Assembly (NCBI GenBank): GCA_025050535.1
Contig: JALBVF010000003.1
Location: 1-64,000, forward strand
From: Candidatus Protistibacter heckmannii
Lineage (GTDB): Bacteria > Pseudomonadota > Gammaproteobacteria > Burkholderiales > Burkholderiaceae
Length of the DNA: 64,000 nucleotides
Direction: 5' to 3'
The first letter of the stretch is position 1, and the number at the start of each line of letters is the position of its first letter. Shown here piece by piece: positions 23,937 through 35,649 of the stretch. The position numbers and the translations under genes are program-made. Below the pieces are notes generated by a model, which was not told the origin of the DNA, searched no databases, and saw nothing but the letters and a program-made list of their open reading frames with translations.

Positions 23937-24545
23937 TCAGGCCGGCTTGGTGTCGACGAAGGACTGGCGGGCGCCGACCTTCTCGTAGAGTTTGACCAGC
24001 GTGGGATAGTCCTCGCGCCATGCGATGTCGGGGAAGCGGAAATCCAGATAGCCCAGCGCGCATCCCACGGCGATATCGGCCAGGGTGATGTGGTTGCTGC
24101 AGCACCAGGCGTTGTCGCCCAGGCCGCTGGCTATGGCCTTCACACCCTGGTGGATCTTCGCGAGCTGGCGGTCGATCCAGAGCTGGCTGCGCTGTTCCTC
24201 GGCGTGGAACTGGCCTTCCAGGAGGACCAGGATGGCGGCGTCCATCACGCCGTCGGCCAGCGCCTCCCAGCAGCGCACTTCGGCGCGCTCGCGGCCCGGC
24301 TGGGGAATCAGCTTGCCGACGGGGGTGAGGGTGTCGAGGTATTCGACGATGACGCGGGAATCGAACAGCGCGCCGCCGTCTTCCATGATCAGGCAGGGCA
24401 CCTTGCCGAGCGGGTTGGATTCCTGGATCTTGGTGTCCGCGCCCCAGACGTTTTCCAGCAGCAGCTGATAGTCAATCTTCTTTTCCGCCAGGACGATGCG
24501 CACTTTTCGGACGTAGGGGCTGGTAAAAGATCCAATCAGTTTCAT
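23937..24545 (-). CDS. Glutathione S-transferase family protein
   Basis: A 202-residue cytosolic protein with an N-terminal thioredoxin-like domain (S-F-T-S-P-Y-V-R-K-V-R near residues 5-15, N-P-L-G-K-V-P-C-L near 46-54, D-S-R-V-I-V-E-Y-L-D near 64-73) and an all-helical C-terminal domain with the L-A-D-I-A-V-G capping segment. The active-site Ser7 or Ser9 in the first motif fits a stringent-starvation/YibF-like GST. ATG 24545 is chosen because the first strand starts there. It diverges from purB; substrate unknown. Confidence 0.85.
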   Translation of the reverse strand: MKLIGSFTSPYVRKVRIVLAEKKIDYQLLLENVWGADTKIQESNPLGKVPCLIMEDGGALFDSRVIVEYLDTLTPVGKLIPQPGRERAEVRCWEALADGVMDAAILVLLEGQFHAEEQRSQLWIDRQLAKIHQGVKAIASGLGDNAWCCSNHITLADIAVGCALGYLDFRFPDIAWREDYPTLVKLYEKVGARQSFVDTKPA

Positions 24546-24672
24546 CGTGAGCCTTGTCTCTGGGTGGGGCCAAATCCGGAGGAGCGATTGTATCAAAGCC
24601 CGCAGAGCGTCCCCAGGCGTTTGGCGCCGGCTGTGGTTTTCTCGCATCTTGCACGCACCTTCTGGGCGGCGG

Positions 24673-26099
<1,427 letters not shown>

Positions 26100-26210
26100 G
26101 GCCACCGGCCTCGTGGCGTGAGCGGCAGGCTCCCGCCGCCCCTTCCCTTGCTTGGATCCCGTTTCCGGGCGCCTTCCGCGTCGAAAAATTCCCCGATTTT
26201 CCCGTCGCAC

Positions 26211-26235
26211 ACCGTTCAAACGGTTTTGCTATGAT
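26211..26235 (+). promoter_or_regulatory. Palindrome and -10 element upstream of cytochrome c'
   Basis: ACCGTTCAAACGGT (26211-26224) has perfect 6-base arms around CA and is followed 5 bases later by TATGAT (26230-26235), a good -10. The palindrome would sit between -35 and -10, a typical repressor or activator position. No strong -35 is seen. The start codon is 66 bases downstream. Confidence 0.4.
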
Positions 26236-26300
26236 CGCCGCAAGCCGGCACGATTCGGCTGGAGCGGCTGTCGCAGCCGCTCAACAAAAACCTGGAGCCC

Positions 26301-26750
26301 ATGATGAAAAAAGCACTTGTGTTGGCCGCGGCCTTGCTGGCAAGCGCGCCGATGCTGGCGTCGGCGCAGTTCGCCAAGAATGAAGACGCCATAAGATACC
26401 GTCAGTCAGCCCTGACCGTGATGAGCCGCCACTTCAGTCTCATCGCCAGCACCGTGCGCGGCGAGCGTCCCTTCAACGCCGCCGAAGTGCAGGCCAACGC
26501 CGACGTCGTCGCGATGATGTCGCACCTGCCCTGGATCGGCTTCGTGGCCGGCGCCGAGACCAAGGCGACCAAGCCCGAGATCTGGAAGGACCCTGCCAAG
26601 TTCAAGGAAGCGGCCGACAAGCTGCAGACCGAGACTGCCAAGCTGCAGGCCGCCGCGAAGACCGGCGAACTCGCCAAGATCCGCACCTCCTTCGGCGCCG
26701 TTGGCCAGAGCTGCAAGGCCTGCCACGACAACTTCCGCAACCAGCCCTGA
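26301..26750 (+). CDS. Cytochrome c' (class II c-type cytochrome)
   Basis: Periplasmic four-helix-bundle cytochrome, with roles in nitric oxide binding or detoxification in other bacteria. It has a Sec signal peptide (cleavage after A-S-A near residue 22) and the class II C-terminal heme site C-K-A-C-H (138-142), ending D-N-F-R near the terminus. Length 149 residues is standard. ATG 26301 and 26304 are both possible, with GGAGCCC just upstream. It converges on a membrane cytochrome b gene that could be its electron donor. Confidence 0.92.
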   Translation: MMKKALVLAAALLASAPMLASAQFAKNEDAIRYRQSALTVMSRHFSLIASTVRGERPFNAAEVQANADVVAMMSHLPWIGFVAGAETKATKPEIWKDPAKFKEAADKLQTETAKLQAAAKTGELAKIRTSFGAVGQSCKACHDNFRNQP

Positions 26751-26768
26751 TCCGGCGGACCGCAAAAC

Positions 26769-26796
26769 AAAAAGCCGCGCATTGCGCGGCTTTTTT
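26769..26796. terminator. Bidirectional terminator between cytochrome c' and cytochrome b
   Basis: Stem AAAAAGCCGCGC/GCGCGGCTTTTT with a 3-base loop, followed by T on the plus strand and A-tract complement on the minus strand. Confidence 0.9.
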
Positions 26797-26817
26797 CATT
26801 GTCCGGGCGGCGTCGCT

Positions 26818-27483
26818 TCAGAGGTGCACCAGCCAGTAGACGAAGCCCGCGCACAGCGCCAGCAGGGCCAGCGCGCCGATGCGCAGGGTGGCGCCGTCCG
26901 CCGCCAGCTGCACACCCGCCTGGCCGTCGTCGAGCTCCTTGTCGCCGGTCAGCATCGCCTTCACCAGCTTCTCGCGCTTGCGCAGCCGGTACCAGATGAT
27001 GGCGGCCAGATGCAGGACCACCAGCACCAGCAGCACGTTGAAATTGATGTGATGGATCTTGGTCATCAGGCCAGAAAGCGCATTGCTGACGAGCTTGGCG
27101 AGCGGGCCCTCGAAGGCGATGTCGTCGTTCGAGAACAGCCCCGTGCAGGCTTGCAGCAGCACCACGAAGAGCAGGGCCAGCACCGACAGCGCGCCAAGCG
27201 GATTGTGGCCGGGGCCGCCCGCCTTGCCGCCGCGCAGATAGGCGAGCACCGCGCCGGGGCCGAGCACGAAGCTGGCGAAGCGCGCATAGCGGCCGCCGAA
27301 GAAGCCCCAGAGGATGCGGAACAGGATCAAGGTGAGCACACTGTAGCCGATGCGTGCATGCCAGACCGAGAGGTCCATGCCCAGCGGCTCGGCCAGCTCC
27401 ATCGTGCACCAGGAGCCGATAATCAGCAGCGCCAGCAGCCAGTGGAACAGCCGCGTCGGCAGATCCCAGATTCTTACCTTCAT
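26818..27483 (-). CDS. Cytochrome b561-type membrane protein
   Basis: A 221-residue membrane protein with about five hydrophobic segments. It begins V-R-I-W-D-L-P-T-R-L-F-H-W, the start of diheme cytochrome b (CybB/Ni-Fe hydrogenase b subunit type), with further histidines at V-W-H-A-R-I-G-Y, K-I-H-H-I-N and V-L-H-L-A-A suitable as heme ligands. The last helix is near the C-terminus (L-A-L-L-A-L-C-A-G-F). AGGAG lies 7 bases before the ATG. Convergent with cytochrome c', a pairing known from other proteobacteria. Confidence 0.87.
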   Translation of the reverse strand: MKVRIWDLPTRLFHWLLALLIIGSWCTMELAEPLGMDLSVWHARIGYSVLTLILFRILWGFFGGRYARFASFVLGPGAVLAYLRGGKAGGPGHNPLGALSVLALLFVVLLQACTGLFSNDDIAFEGPLAKLVSNALSGLMTKIHHINFNVLLVLVVLHLAAIIWYRLRKREKLVKAMLTGDKELDDGQAGVQLAADGATLRIGALALLALCAGFVYWLVHL

Positions 27484-27551
27484 GCCTGCTCCTCAAAGTG
27501 AGCGGGGCCTGATGTCAGGCTCCGTCTTGGTTCACCGCCAATGTCCGGCGC

Positions 27552-28589
27552 TCAGACCTGCGCGCCGTAGTTGGGGTCGTCCTTGTTGGTGACGCGCGTC
27601 TGCACTACCTCCTCGGCCTTGTCGGCGCCCTTTCCGCCCTTCTTGCCTTCCGCTTTGGCCTCGGCCTTGTTCTCGCCCTTGACTAGATCCTCACGCTTGA
27701 TTCCGAGCCACATGGCCAGCGCTGCGGCCACGAAGACCGAGGAATAGATGCCGAACAGGATGCCGATGGTCAGCGCCAGCGCGAAGTAGTGCAGCGTCGG
27801 GCCGCCGAAGAGCAGCATCGAGAGCACCATCATTTCCGTGATGCTGTGGGTGATGATCGTGCGGCTGATCGTGCCAGTGATGGCGCTGTCGATCACTTCG
27901 CGCGTGGTCATCTTGCGGTACTTGCTGAAGTTCTCGCGCACCCGGTCGAAGATCACCACCGATTCGTTCACCGAATACCCCAGCACCGCCAGCACCGCCG
28001 CCAGCACCGAGAGCGAGAACCCCCACTGGAAGAAGGCGAAGAAGCCCAGGATGATCACCACGTCGTGCAGGTTGGCGATGATGCCGGCCACCGCGAACTT
28101 CCATTCGAAGCGGAAGGCCAGGTAGATCATGATGCCGGCGACCACGAAGGCCAGCGCCATCAGGCCGTCGGTGGCGAGCTCCTTGCCCACCTGCGGGCCG
28201 ACGAATTCCACGCGGTGCAGCTTGACCTCGGCATTCTGCGTGCGCAGCGCGGCGAGCACCTGCTCGCTCTGCTGGGCCGAGGCCAGGGTCTTGCCGTCGG
28301 TCCCCTTGGTCAGGGGAAGGCGGATCATGATGTTGCGGGCCGAGCCGAAGTTCTGCACCTGGGCGTCGGCATAGCCGAGGCCCTCGACCACCTTGCGCAC
28401 CTGCTGCAGGTCGGCGCTTTGCGCGTAGTTCACTTCCATCACCGTGCCTCCGGTGAATTCTACCGACAGGTGCAGGCCCTTGGTGGCCAGGAAGAAGACA
28501 GCGGCGAGGAAGGTGATCAGCGAGATGACGTTCAGCACCAGCGCGTGGCGCATGAAGGGGATGTCGCGGCGGATACGGAAAAATTCCAT
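27552..28589 (-). CDS. secF: Protein translocase subunit SecF
   Basis: Partner of SecD, using the proton gradient to assist export through SecYEG. The 345-residue protein has six membrane segments, with V-E-F-T-G-G-T in the first periplasmic region near residue 43-49 and the G-Y-S-V-N-E-S-V-V-I-F-D-R motif near 205-217. The C-terminal tail of about 45 residues is Lys/Glu/Ala-rich. Last gene of queA-tgt-yajC-secD-secF. Confidence 0.96.
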   Translation of the reverse strand: MEFFRIRRDIPFMRHALVLNVISLITFLAAVFFLATKGLHLSVEFTGGTVMEVNYAQSADLQQVRKVVEGLGYADAQVQNFGSARNIMIRLPLTKGTDGKTLASAQQSEQVLAALRTQNAEVKLHRVEFVGPQVGKELATDGLMALAFVVAGIMIYLAFRFEWKFAVAGIIANLHDVVIILGFFAFFQWGFSLSVLAAVLAVLGYSVNESVVIFDRVRENFSKYRKMTTREVIDSAITGTISRTIITHSITEMMVLSMLLFGGPTLHYFALALTIGILFGIYSSVFVAAALAMWLGIKREDLVKGENKAEAKAEGKKGGKGADKAEEVVQTRVTNKDDPNYGAQV

Positions 28590-28616
28590 GATGATGTCCT
28601 TTGCGTTTTTCCGTGA

Positions 28617-30539
28617 TCAGCGCTTCTTGGCGGGCTTGGCCGCGGCTTCCTCGGCCGGGGCCTCGGGCAGCTCCGCCGCGTCGCCGGCCGGCTTCCAGAC
28701 CTGACCGATCGACGCCGACTGCAGGCGCTTGCGCCCGCCGTACCAGAGGTTGGCCAGGCCGCGCGCGAAGAACACCGCCGAGAACATCGAGGTCAGGATG
28801 CCCAGGCAGTGCACGACGGCGAAGCCGCGCACCGGGCCCGAGCCAAAGGCCAACATGGCCAGGCCTGCGATCAGGGTGGTGATGTTCGAGTCCAGGATGG
28901 TCGCCCAGGCGCGCGAGAAGCCGTTGGCGATCGCCATCTGCGGCGACACACCGTTGCGCAGTTCCTCGCGGATGCGCTCATTGATCAGCACGTTGGAGTC
29001 GATCGCCATGCCCAGCGCCAGCGCCATCGCGGCGATGCCGGGCAGAGTCAGCGTAGCCTGCAGCAGCGAGAGCGCCGCGACCAACAGGAGCAGGTTCAGC
29101 GCCAGGGCCAGCACCGAGAACATGCCGAAGAGCATGTAGTACAGCACCATGAAGGCCGAGATCGCCGCGAAGCCCCAGGAGACCGAATGGAAGCCCTTGC
29201 GAATGTTGTCCGCGCCCAGGCTCGGGCCGATAGTGCTTTCCTCGATGATCTCCATCGGCGCGGCCAGCGAACCGGCGCGCAGCAGCAGGGCCAGGTCGTT
29301 GGCGGCCTCGGTGGAATAGGAGCCGGTGATCTGGAAACTGCTGCCGAGTTCGGAAATGATGTTGGCCACGGTCAGCACTTCGCCCTTGCCCTTTTCGAAC
29401 AGGACGATGCCCATCGGCTTGCCGATGTTCTCGCGCGAGACTTCGCGCAGCACGCGTCCGCCCTGGGCGTCGAGCTTGATGTTGACCGAGGGGCGTTGGC
29501 GGTCGTCGAAGCCGGCCGCCGCGCTGACGATACGCTCGCCGGTGAAGATCACCTGCTTCTTCAGGATCACGGGCGCGCCGTTGCCCTGGGTGAAGAGTTC
29601 GCTGCCGGGGGCGACGTGGTCGCCCGGGCGCGGATTGCGCAGCGCGTCGGGATCGGCCAGACGCGCTTCCAGCGTGGCGGTGCGGCCGATGATGTCCTTT
29701 GCTTTGGCGGTGTCCTGCACGCCGGGCAGCTGCACGACGATGCGGTCCGCGCCCTGCAGCTGGATCACCGGCTCGGCCACGCCGAGTTCGTTCACGCGGT
29801 TGTGCAGGGTGACGATGTTCTGCTTGAGTGCGGCCTCCTGGGCTTCCTTGCGGGCCGCCGGCGTGAACACGCCGCTCAGGCGCACGCCGCCGCTGTCGGC
29901 CTGGGTGCTCCAGGCGAGCTCACGGATGCTGTCGGCGAGCACGTTGCGGGCACGCTCGGCCTCGGGTACGGCGATGAAATGCAGAACCAGGCCGTCGGCC
30001 GTCTTGTCGATGCCGCTCTGGCGGATGCCCTTGTCGCGCAGGGTGCTGCGCGCGTCGTTGGCGAGACCGTCGAGTTTCTTGGTCAGCGCGCCGGCCATGT
30101 CCACCTGGAGCAGGAAGTGCACGCCGCCGCGCAGATCCAGGCCCAGGTACATCGGCAGGGCATGCACCGCGGTCAGCCAGTTCGGCGAGGCCGAGATGAG
30201 GTTGAAGGCGATGGTGTAGGAGGGGTCAGCGGGGTCCGGGTTGAGCGCCTTAGCGATCGCGTCGCGCGCCTTGAGCTGGGTGTCGCCGTCGGGCAGGCGC
30301 ACCTTGACCGTGCTGCCGGGGCCGATCTGTTCGAACATGACGCCGTCGGCCTCGATCTGCGCCTGCATGAGCGCTTGCTCGACGCGCTGCTGCAGGGCCA
30401 GGCCCACCTTGACGGTGACCTTGGCCGAGGAGACCTGGACGGCGGGGGCTTCGCCGAAGAAGTTGGGCAGGGTGTAGATCAGCCCGATCGCCAGCGCGAC
30501 CAGGATGACCAGATACTTCCACAGCGGGTAGCGGTTCAT
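28617..30539 (-). CDS. secD: Protein translocase subunit SecD
   Basis: Large RND-type accessory subunit of Sec export. The 640-residue protein has one N-terminal membrane segment, a big periplasmic part with L-G-L-D-L-R-G-G near residue 123-130, and five C-terminal membrane segments, including the A-L-A-L-G-M-A-I-D-S-N-V-L-I block near 510-525. The C-terminal tail is Ala/Glu/Pro/Lys-rich. It starts 43 bases after yajC. Confidence 0.96.
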   Translation of the reverse strand: MNRYPLWKYLVILVALAIGLIYTLPNFFGEAPAVQVSSAKVTVKVGLALQQRVEQALMQAQIEADGVMFEQIGPGSTVKVRLPDGDTQLKARDAIAKALNPDPADPSYTIAFNLISASPNWLTAVHALPMYLGLDLRGGVHFLLQVDMAGALTKKLDGLANDARSTLRDKGIRQSGIDKTADGLVLHFIAVPEAERARNVLADSIRELAWSTQADSGGVRLSGVFTPAARKEAQEAALKQNIVTLHNRVNELGVAEPVIQLQGADRIVVQLPGVQDTAKAKDIIGRTATLEARLADPDALRNPRPGDHVAPGSELFTQGNGAPVILKKQVIFTGERIVSAAAGFDDRQRPSVNIKLDAQGGRVLREVSRENIGKPMGIVLFEKGKGEVLTVANIISELGSSFQITGSYSTEAANDLALLLRAGSLAAPMEIIEESTIGPSLGADNIRKGFHSVSWGFAAISAFMVLYYMLFGMFSVLALALNLLLLVAALSLLQATLTLPGIAAMALALGMAIDSNVLINERIREELRNGVSPQMAIANGFSRAWATILDSNITTLIAGLAMLAFGSGPVRGFAVVHCLGILTSMFSAVFFARGLANLWYGGRKRLQSASIGQVWKPAGDAAELPEAPAEEAAAKPAKKR

Positions 30540-30582
30540 GGATTGCTCGGTTGGATCGGACCGGCGCGCGGGCAGGTCCCGT

Positions 30583-30915
30583 TTAAATCGACTTCAGGGT
30601 GCCCTTTGGCATCACGGCGGTGATCGAACCACGTTGAACCTGGACTTCCACGCCTTCGGCGAGTTCCACGCTCAAGTACTGCTCGCCGACCTTGGTGACC
30701 TTGCCGAGGATGCCGCCGGCGGTGAGGACTTCGTCGCCCTTGCCCAGCGCCTCGATCATGGACTTGTGTTCCTTCTGACGCTTCATCTGCGGACGGATCA
30801 TGACGAAGTACAGCACCACGAACATCAGGATCAGCAGGATGAAGCTGGTCAGGTTGGACTCAAGACCGCCCGCGGCGGATTGGGCGTAGGCATTGCTAAT
30901 CAGGGAAAAGGACAC
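30583..30915 (-). CDS. yajC: Preprotein translocase subunit YajC
   Basis: Small single-span membrane protein of the SecDF-YajC complex. The membrane segment is F-I-L-L-I-L-M-F-V-V-L-Y-F, followed by F-V-M-I-R-P-Q-M-K-R, the family hallmark, and a cytoplasmic domain with G-D-E-V-L-T-A-G-G-I. I chose GTG 30915 (110 residues) because GGAGAG sits just before it. An upstream in-frame start at 30948 lacks such a site. Confidence 0.92.
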   Translation of the reverse strand: MSFSLISNAYAQSAAGGLESNLTSFILLILMFVVLYFVMIRPQMKRQKEHKSMIEALGKGDEVLTAGGILGKVTKVGEQYLSVELAEGVEVQVQRGSITAVMPKGTLKSI

Positions 30916-31036
30916 GGGTCTCTCCGCAAAAATACAGTTGGGCAACATGCGTCCGCAGCGCGGCGTCGGAACGCTCGGTGACGGGCGGCCGCCCGGATTC
31001 GAGCGAACCCCGTATTTTACACTGCCCGGCGCGGGC

Positions 31037-32236
<1,200 letters not shown>

Positions 32237-33286
32237 TCAGGCGGCCTCCGCCCGGGCGAGCAGCATCGCGTCGCCGTAGCTGAAGAAGCGGTAGCGCTGT
32301 GAAATGGCGTGAGCATACGCCGCGCGGATGGGCTGCATACCGGCGAAGGCGCTGACCAGCATCAGCAGGGTGGATTTTGGCAGGTGGAAATTGGTGATCA
32401 GCATGTCGATCACCTGGAAGCGGTAGCCGGGTGTGATGAAGATGTCGGTCTCGAATTCGCCGCTCGTCACGACGCCGCCGTGGTCGCAGGCGCTCGCCTC
32501 CAGCGCGCGCAGCGTGGTCGAGCCCACCGCCACCACGCGGCCGCCCGCCGCGCGCGTGGCGGCGATGTCGGCGGCGAGCTGCGGCGAGATGGCGTAGCGC
32601 TCGGCGTGCATGCGGTGTTCGTCCACGTTCTCGGTGCGCACCGGCTGGAAGGTGCCGGCGCCGACGTGCAGCGTCAGATAGACGCGCCTGACACCCGCGC
32701 GGTCCAGCTCGGCGAAGAGCACGTCGTCGAAATGCAGGCCCGCCGTGGGCGCCGCCACCGCGCCGGGGTTGCGGGCGTAGACGGTCTGGTAGCGGGCCTC
32801 GTCGCCGGCGTCGGCCGCGTGGGTGATGTAGGGCGGCAGCGGCAGGTTGCCGTAGCGCTCGAGCAGGTCCAGGCAGGGCTCGGGGAAGCGCAGTTCGAAG
32901 AACTGACCGTCGCGTCCGCCGACCTCGACCTCGAAGGCGTCCGCCAGCCGGATGCGGCTGCCGGGCTGGGGCGTCTTGGAGGCGCGCACCATCGCCAGCG
33001 CCTCGCGCTCGCCGGTCACGCGCTCGATCAGCACCTCCACCGCGCCGCCCGACGCCTTCTGGCCGAAGAGCCGCGCCTTGATCACGCGCGTGTCGTTCGC
33101 CACCAGCAGGTCGCCGGGCCGCAGGAAGCGCGGCAGCGCGCTGAAGACGGAGTCCTCCAGCGCGGGCGGCTCGCCGGGCCCGACCGCCAGAAGCCGACTC
33201 GCGGAACGCTGCGCGCCGGCGTGCTGGGCGATCAGTTCGGGGGGCAGGGCGAAGTCGAATTGGGAAAGCGTCAGCGGCATGGACAT
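32237..33286 (-). CDS. queA: S-adenosylmethionine:tRNA ribosyltransferase-isomerase
   Basis: Penultimate step of queuosine synthesis, making epoxyqueuosine on tRNA. The 349-residue protein has N-D-T-R-V-I-K-A-R near residue 65, P-T-A-G-L-H-F near 180 and a C-terminal [10 protein letters not shown] block. ATG 33286 and ATG 33280 both fit; the first gives M-S-M-P-L and lies symmetrically with the recG ATG inside a palindrome. The frame stays open far upstream only as antisense to recG. Confidence 0.95.
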   Translation of the reverse strand: MSMPLTLSQFDFALPPELIAQHAGAQRSASRLLAVGPGEPPALEDSVFSALPRFLRPGDLLVANDTRVIKARLFGQKASGGAVEVLIERVTGEREALAMVRASKTPQPGSRIRLADAFEVEVGGRDGQFFELRFPEPCLDLLERYGNLPLPPYITHAADAGDEARYQTVYARNPGAVAAPTAGLHFDDVLFAELDRAGVRRVYLTLHVGAGTFQPVRTENVDEHRMHAERYAISPQLAADIAATRAAGGRVVAVGSTTLRALEASACDHGGVVTSGEFETDIFITPGYRFQVIDMLITNFHLPKSTLLMLVSAFAGMQPIRAAYAHAISQRYRFFSYGDAMLLARAEAA

Positions 33287-33319
33287 TACAATAGCGGAAA
33301 GCCCGCTATTGTAATGTCC
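33281..33319. promoter_or_regulatory. Perfect 17-bp-arm palindrome joining the divergent queA and recG starts
   Basis: Arms 33281-33297 and 33303-33319 are exact reverse complements around AAAGC. Each arm holds one start codon (queA 33284-33286, recG 33314-33316), both reading ATG-TCC, and one TACAAT on the strand leading away from that arm (33287-33292 plus, 33308-33313 minus). Transcription from these -10 elements would begin near the centre and give short leaders with no Shine-Dalgarno. -35 elements are weak. It could instead be an operator. Confidence 0.6.
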
Positions 33320-35617
33320 GCGGGGCAAATTCCCCAGGCAGAAGCCCAAGGCCCGTCCCTGAAACCAGACCGCAATCCTCGCAAGGAAGCCAAGGCGGAC
33401 GCGCCCGTCCGGTCCGGCCGCAGAACGGCCTCGGGCGGTCTTGTGCCCGCCGCGCCCGAGCCCGGGGCGAAATCCGCGAAGCCCGCCAAGGCTTCCGGCG
33501 TTTCCAAGACCGCCGCCGACCCGTCCGGCACGGCCGCGCGTCTCGCCAAGCTGTGCCTGCGCAGCGACATCGACCTCGCGCTGCATCTGCCGATGCGCTA
33601 CGAGGACGAGACCGAGCTGCACCGCATCGCCGACCTCGTGCCCGGCGTCGCCGGTCAGGTCGAGGCCGTTGTCGTCTCCAACGAAGTCATGTTCCGGCCG
33701 CGCCGCCAGTTGGTGGTGCGGGTGGAGGACGGCTCGGGCGCGGACCTCGTGCTGCGCTTCCTGAATTTCTATCCGAGCCAGACGCGGCAGATGGCCGAGG
33801 GCGCGCGACTGCGCATCCGCGGCGAGCCGCGCGACGGCTTCTTCGGCATGGAGATGGTGCATCCCGTGTGCAAGGCCGTCGCCGAGGCCGAGCCGCTGCC
33901 GCAAGCGCTCACGCCCGTCTATCCGAGCACGGCCGGCATCTCCCAGGCCTATCTGCGCAAGGCCGTGGCCAACGCCCTCGCGCGTCAGCGCCTGCCCGAG
34001 CTGCTCGAGGGAGGGCTGCTCAAGGTCCTGTGCGCCCAGATTCCCGGACTGCCGCACGCCGGCAAGCTCGCCGCCATGCCGCCGCTGGCCGAGAGCGTGC
34101 ACATGCTCCACCAGCCCGCGCCCGACGACGACCTTTACGCCCTGGCCGAGCGCATCCATCCCGCCTGGCTGCGCGTGAAATTCGAGGAGCTGCTCGCCCA
34201 GCAGCTCTCGCTCAAGCGCGCCCAGGCGCAGCGCAATCTGCTGCGCGCCCCCCGGCTCAGCGCGAGCGCGCGGCCCGCGCCCGGCGAGCTGCCGCCCAGG
34301 ACGGCGGGCCTGCTCGCGCGCTTCGCCCAGGCGCTGCCCTTCAAGCTCACCGGCGCGCAGGAGCGCGTCTGGGCCGAGATCCGCGCCGATCTCTCCAAGT
34401 CCCAGCCCATGCACCGCCTGCTGCAGGGCGACGTCGGCAGCGGCAAGACCATCATCGCGGCGCTGGCCGCCGCCCAGGCCCTGGAGGCCGGCTGGCAGGC
34501 CGCTCTGATGGCGCCCACCGAACTGCTCGCCGAGCAGCATTACCGCAAGCTGCGCGGCTGGCTCGAGCCGCTGGGCGTGGACATCGTCTGGCTCGCCGGC
34601 AGCCTCAAGGCTGCGGAAAAGCGCAAGGCTCAGGCGGCCGTCGCCGAAGGTAGGCCCAAGCTCGTCATCGGCACCCACGCCCTGATCCAGGACGGCGTGC
34701 AGTTTCCGCGCCTGGGCCTGGCCATCGTGGACGAGCAGCACCGCTTCGGCGTTGGCCAGCGCCTGGCGCTGCGCCAGGCCGACAGCCAGGGCTTTCTGCC
34801 GCATCAGCTGATGATGTCGGCCACGCCCATCCCGCGCACGCTCGCCATGACCTACTACGCCGACCTCGACGTCTCCGCGATCGACGAGCTTCCGCCCGGC
34901 CGAACGCCCGGGGTCACCAAGCTGGTCAGCGACGCGCGCCGCGAGGAAGTCATCGGCCGGGTGCGCGCCGCGGCCCTCTCCGGCCGTCAGGCCTACTGGG
35001 TTTGCCCCCTGATCGAGGAGTCCGAGGCGCTGCAGCTGCAGACCGCGGTGGACACGCACGCCGCTCTGAGCGAGGCCCTGCCCGAGCTCCAGGTCGGCCT
35101 GGTCCACGGCCGCCTGAACGCCGCCGAGAAGCTCGAGGTGATGCATGCCTTCGCCGCCGGCGAGATCCATCTGCTGGTCGCCACTACGGTGATCGAAGTG
35201 GGCGTGGACGTGCCCAACGCCTCGCTGATGATCATCGAGCATGCCGAGCGCTTCGGCCTCGCGCAGCTGCACCAGCTGCGCGGCCGGGTGGGGCGTGGCA
35301 GTGCGGAGTCGGCCTGCGTGCTGCTCTACCAGGGGCCGCTCTCGCCCACCGCCAAGCTGCGCCTGCGAACCATGCGCGAGACCCAGAACGGTTTCGAGAT
35401 CGCCGAGCGCGATCTGGAGATCCGCGGCCCCGGCGAATTCCTCGGGGCGCGTCAGTCGGGCGCGGCCATGTTGCGTTTTGCTGATTTGCAGGCCGACGCC
35501 TGGATGGTCGACCCCGCCGCCGCCCTGGCTGAACGCCTGCTCAGGGATTATCCAGATGCCGCCCAGGCCCATCTGGACCGTTGGCTGGGGTCGCGGGCGG
35601 AATATCTAAAAGCATAG
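33314..35617 (+). CDS. recG: ATP-dependent DNA helicase RecG
   Basis: Remodels stalled forks and branched DNA. The 767-residue protein has an N-terminal wedge/OB domain (L-H-L-P-M-R-Y-E-D near residues 92-100), Walker A G-D-V-G-S-G-K-T near 372-379, D-E-Q-H near 473-476 and the R-G-R-V-G-R-G motif near 656. It is about 70 residues longer than E. coli RecG because of an Ala/Lys/Pro-rich N-terminal extension. ATG 33314 is the first start after the divergent promoter region; codon usage supports it, but a later start is possible. IS copy C lies 32 bases after the stop. Confidence 0.93.
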   Translation: MSAGQIPQAEAQGPSLKPDRNPRKEAKADAPVRSGRRTASGGLVPAAPEPGAKSAKPAKASGVSKTAADPSGTAARLAKLCLRSDIDLALHLPMRYEDETELHRIADLVPGVAGQVEAVVVSNEVMFRPRRQLVVRVEDGSGADLVLRFLNFYPSQTRQMAEGARLRIRGEPRDGFFGMEMVHPVCKAVAEAEPLPQALTPVYPSTAGISQAYLRKAVANALARQRLPELLEGGLLKVLCAQIPGLPHAGKLAAMPPLAESVHMLHQPAPDDDLYALAERIHPAWLRVKFEELLAQQLSLKRAQAQRNLLRAPRLSASARPAPGELPPRTAGLLARFAQALPFKLTGAQERVWAEIRADLSKSQPMHRLLQGDVGSGKTIIAALAAAQALEAGWQAALMAPTELLAEQHYRKLRGWLEPLGVDIVWLAGSLKAAEKRKAQAAVAEGRPKLVIGTHALIQDGVQFPRLGLAIVDEQHRFGVGQRLALRQADSQGFLPHQLMMSATPIPRTLAMTYYADLDVSAIDELPPGRTPGVTKLVSDARREEVIGRVRAAALSGRQAYWVCPLIEESEALQLQTAVDTHAALSEALPELQVGLVHGRLNAAEKLEVMHAFAAGEIHLLVATTVIEVGVDVPNASLMIIEHAERFGLAQLHQLRGRVGRGSAESACVLLYQGPLSPTAKLRLRTMRETQNGFEIAERDLEIRGPGEFLGARQSGAAMLRFADLQADAWMVDPAAALAERLLRDYPDAAQAHLDRWLGSRAEYLKA

Positions 35618-35649
35618 AAATTTGAAACGGCTTGTCATTTTCCGGATTA

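Noticed and set aside
32309-33313. Upstream half of the long plus-strand frame leading into recG
   Set aside because: It is antisense to queA and low in information. The true recG begins near 33314, where the divergent start region lies.
33287-35572. Extension of the queA frame antisense to recG
   Set aside because: Same cause: an open antisense frame in G+C-rich DNA. QueA similarity starts only at 33286/33280.
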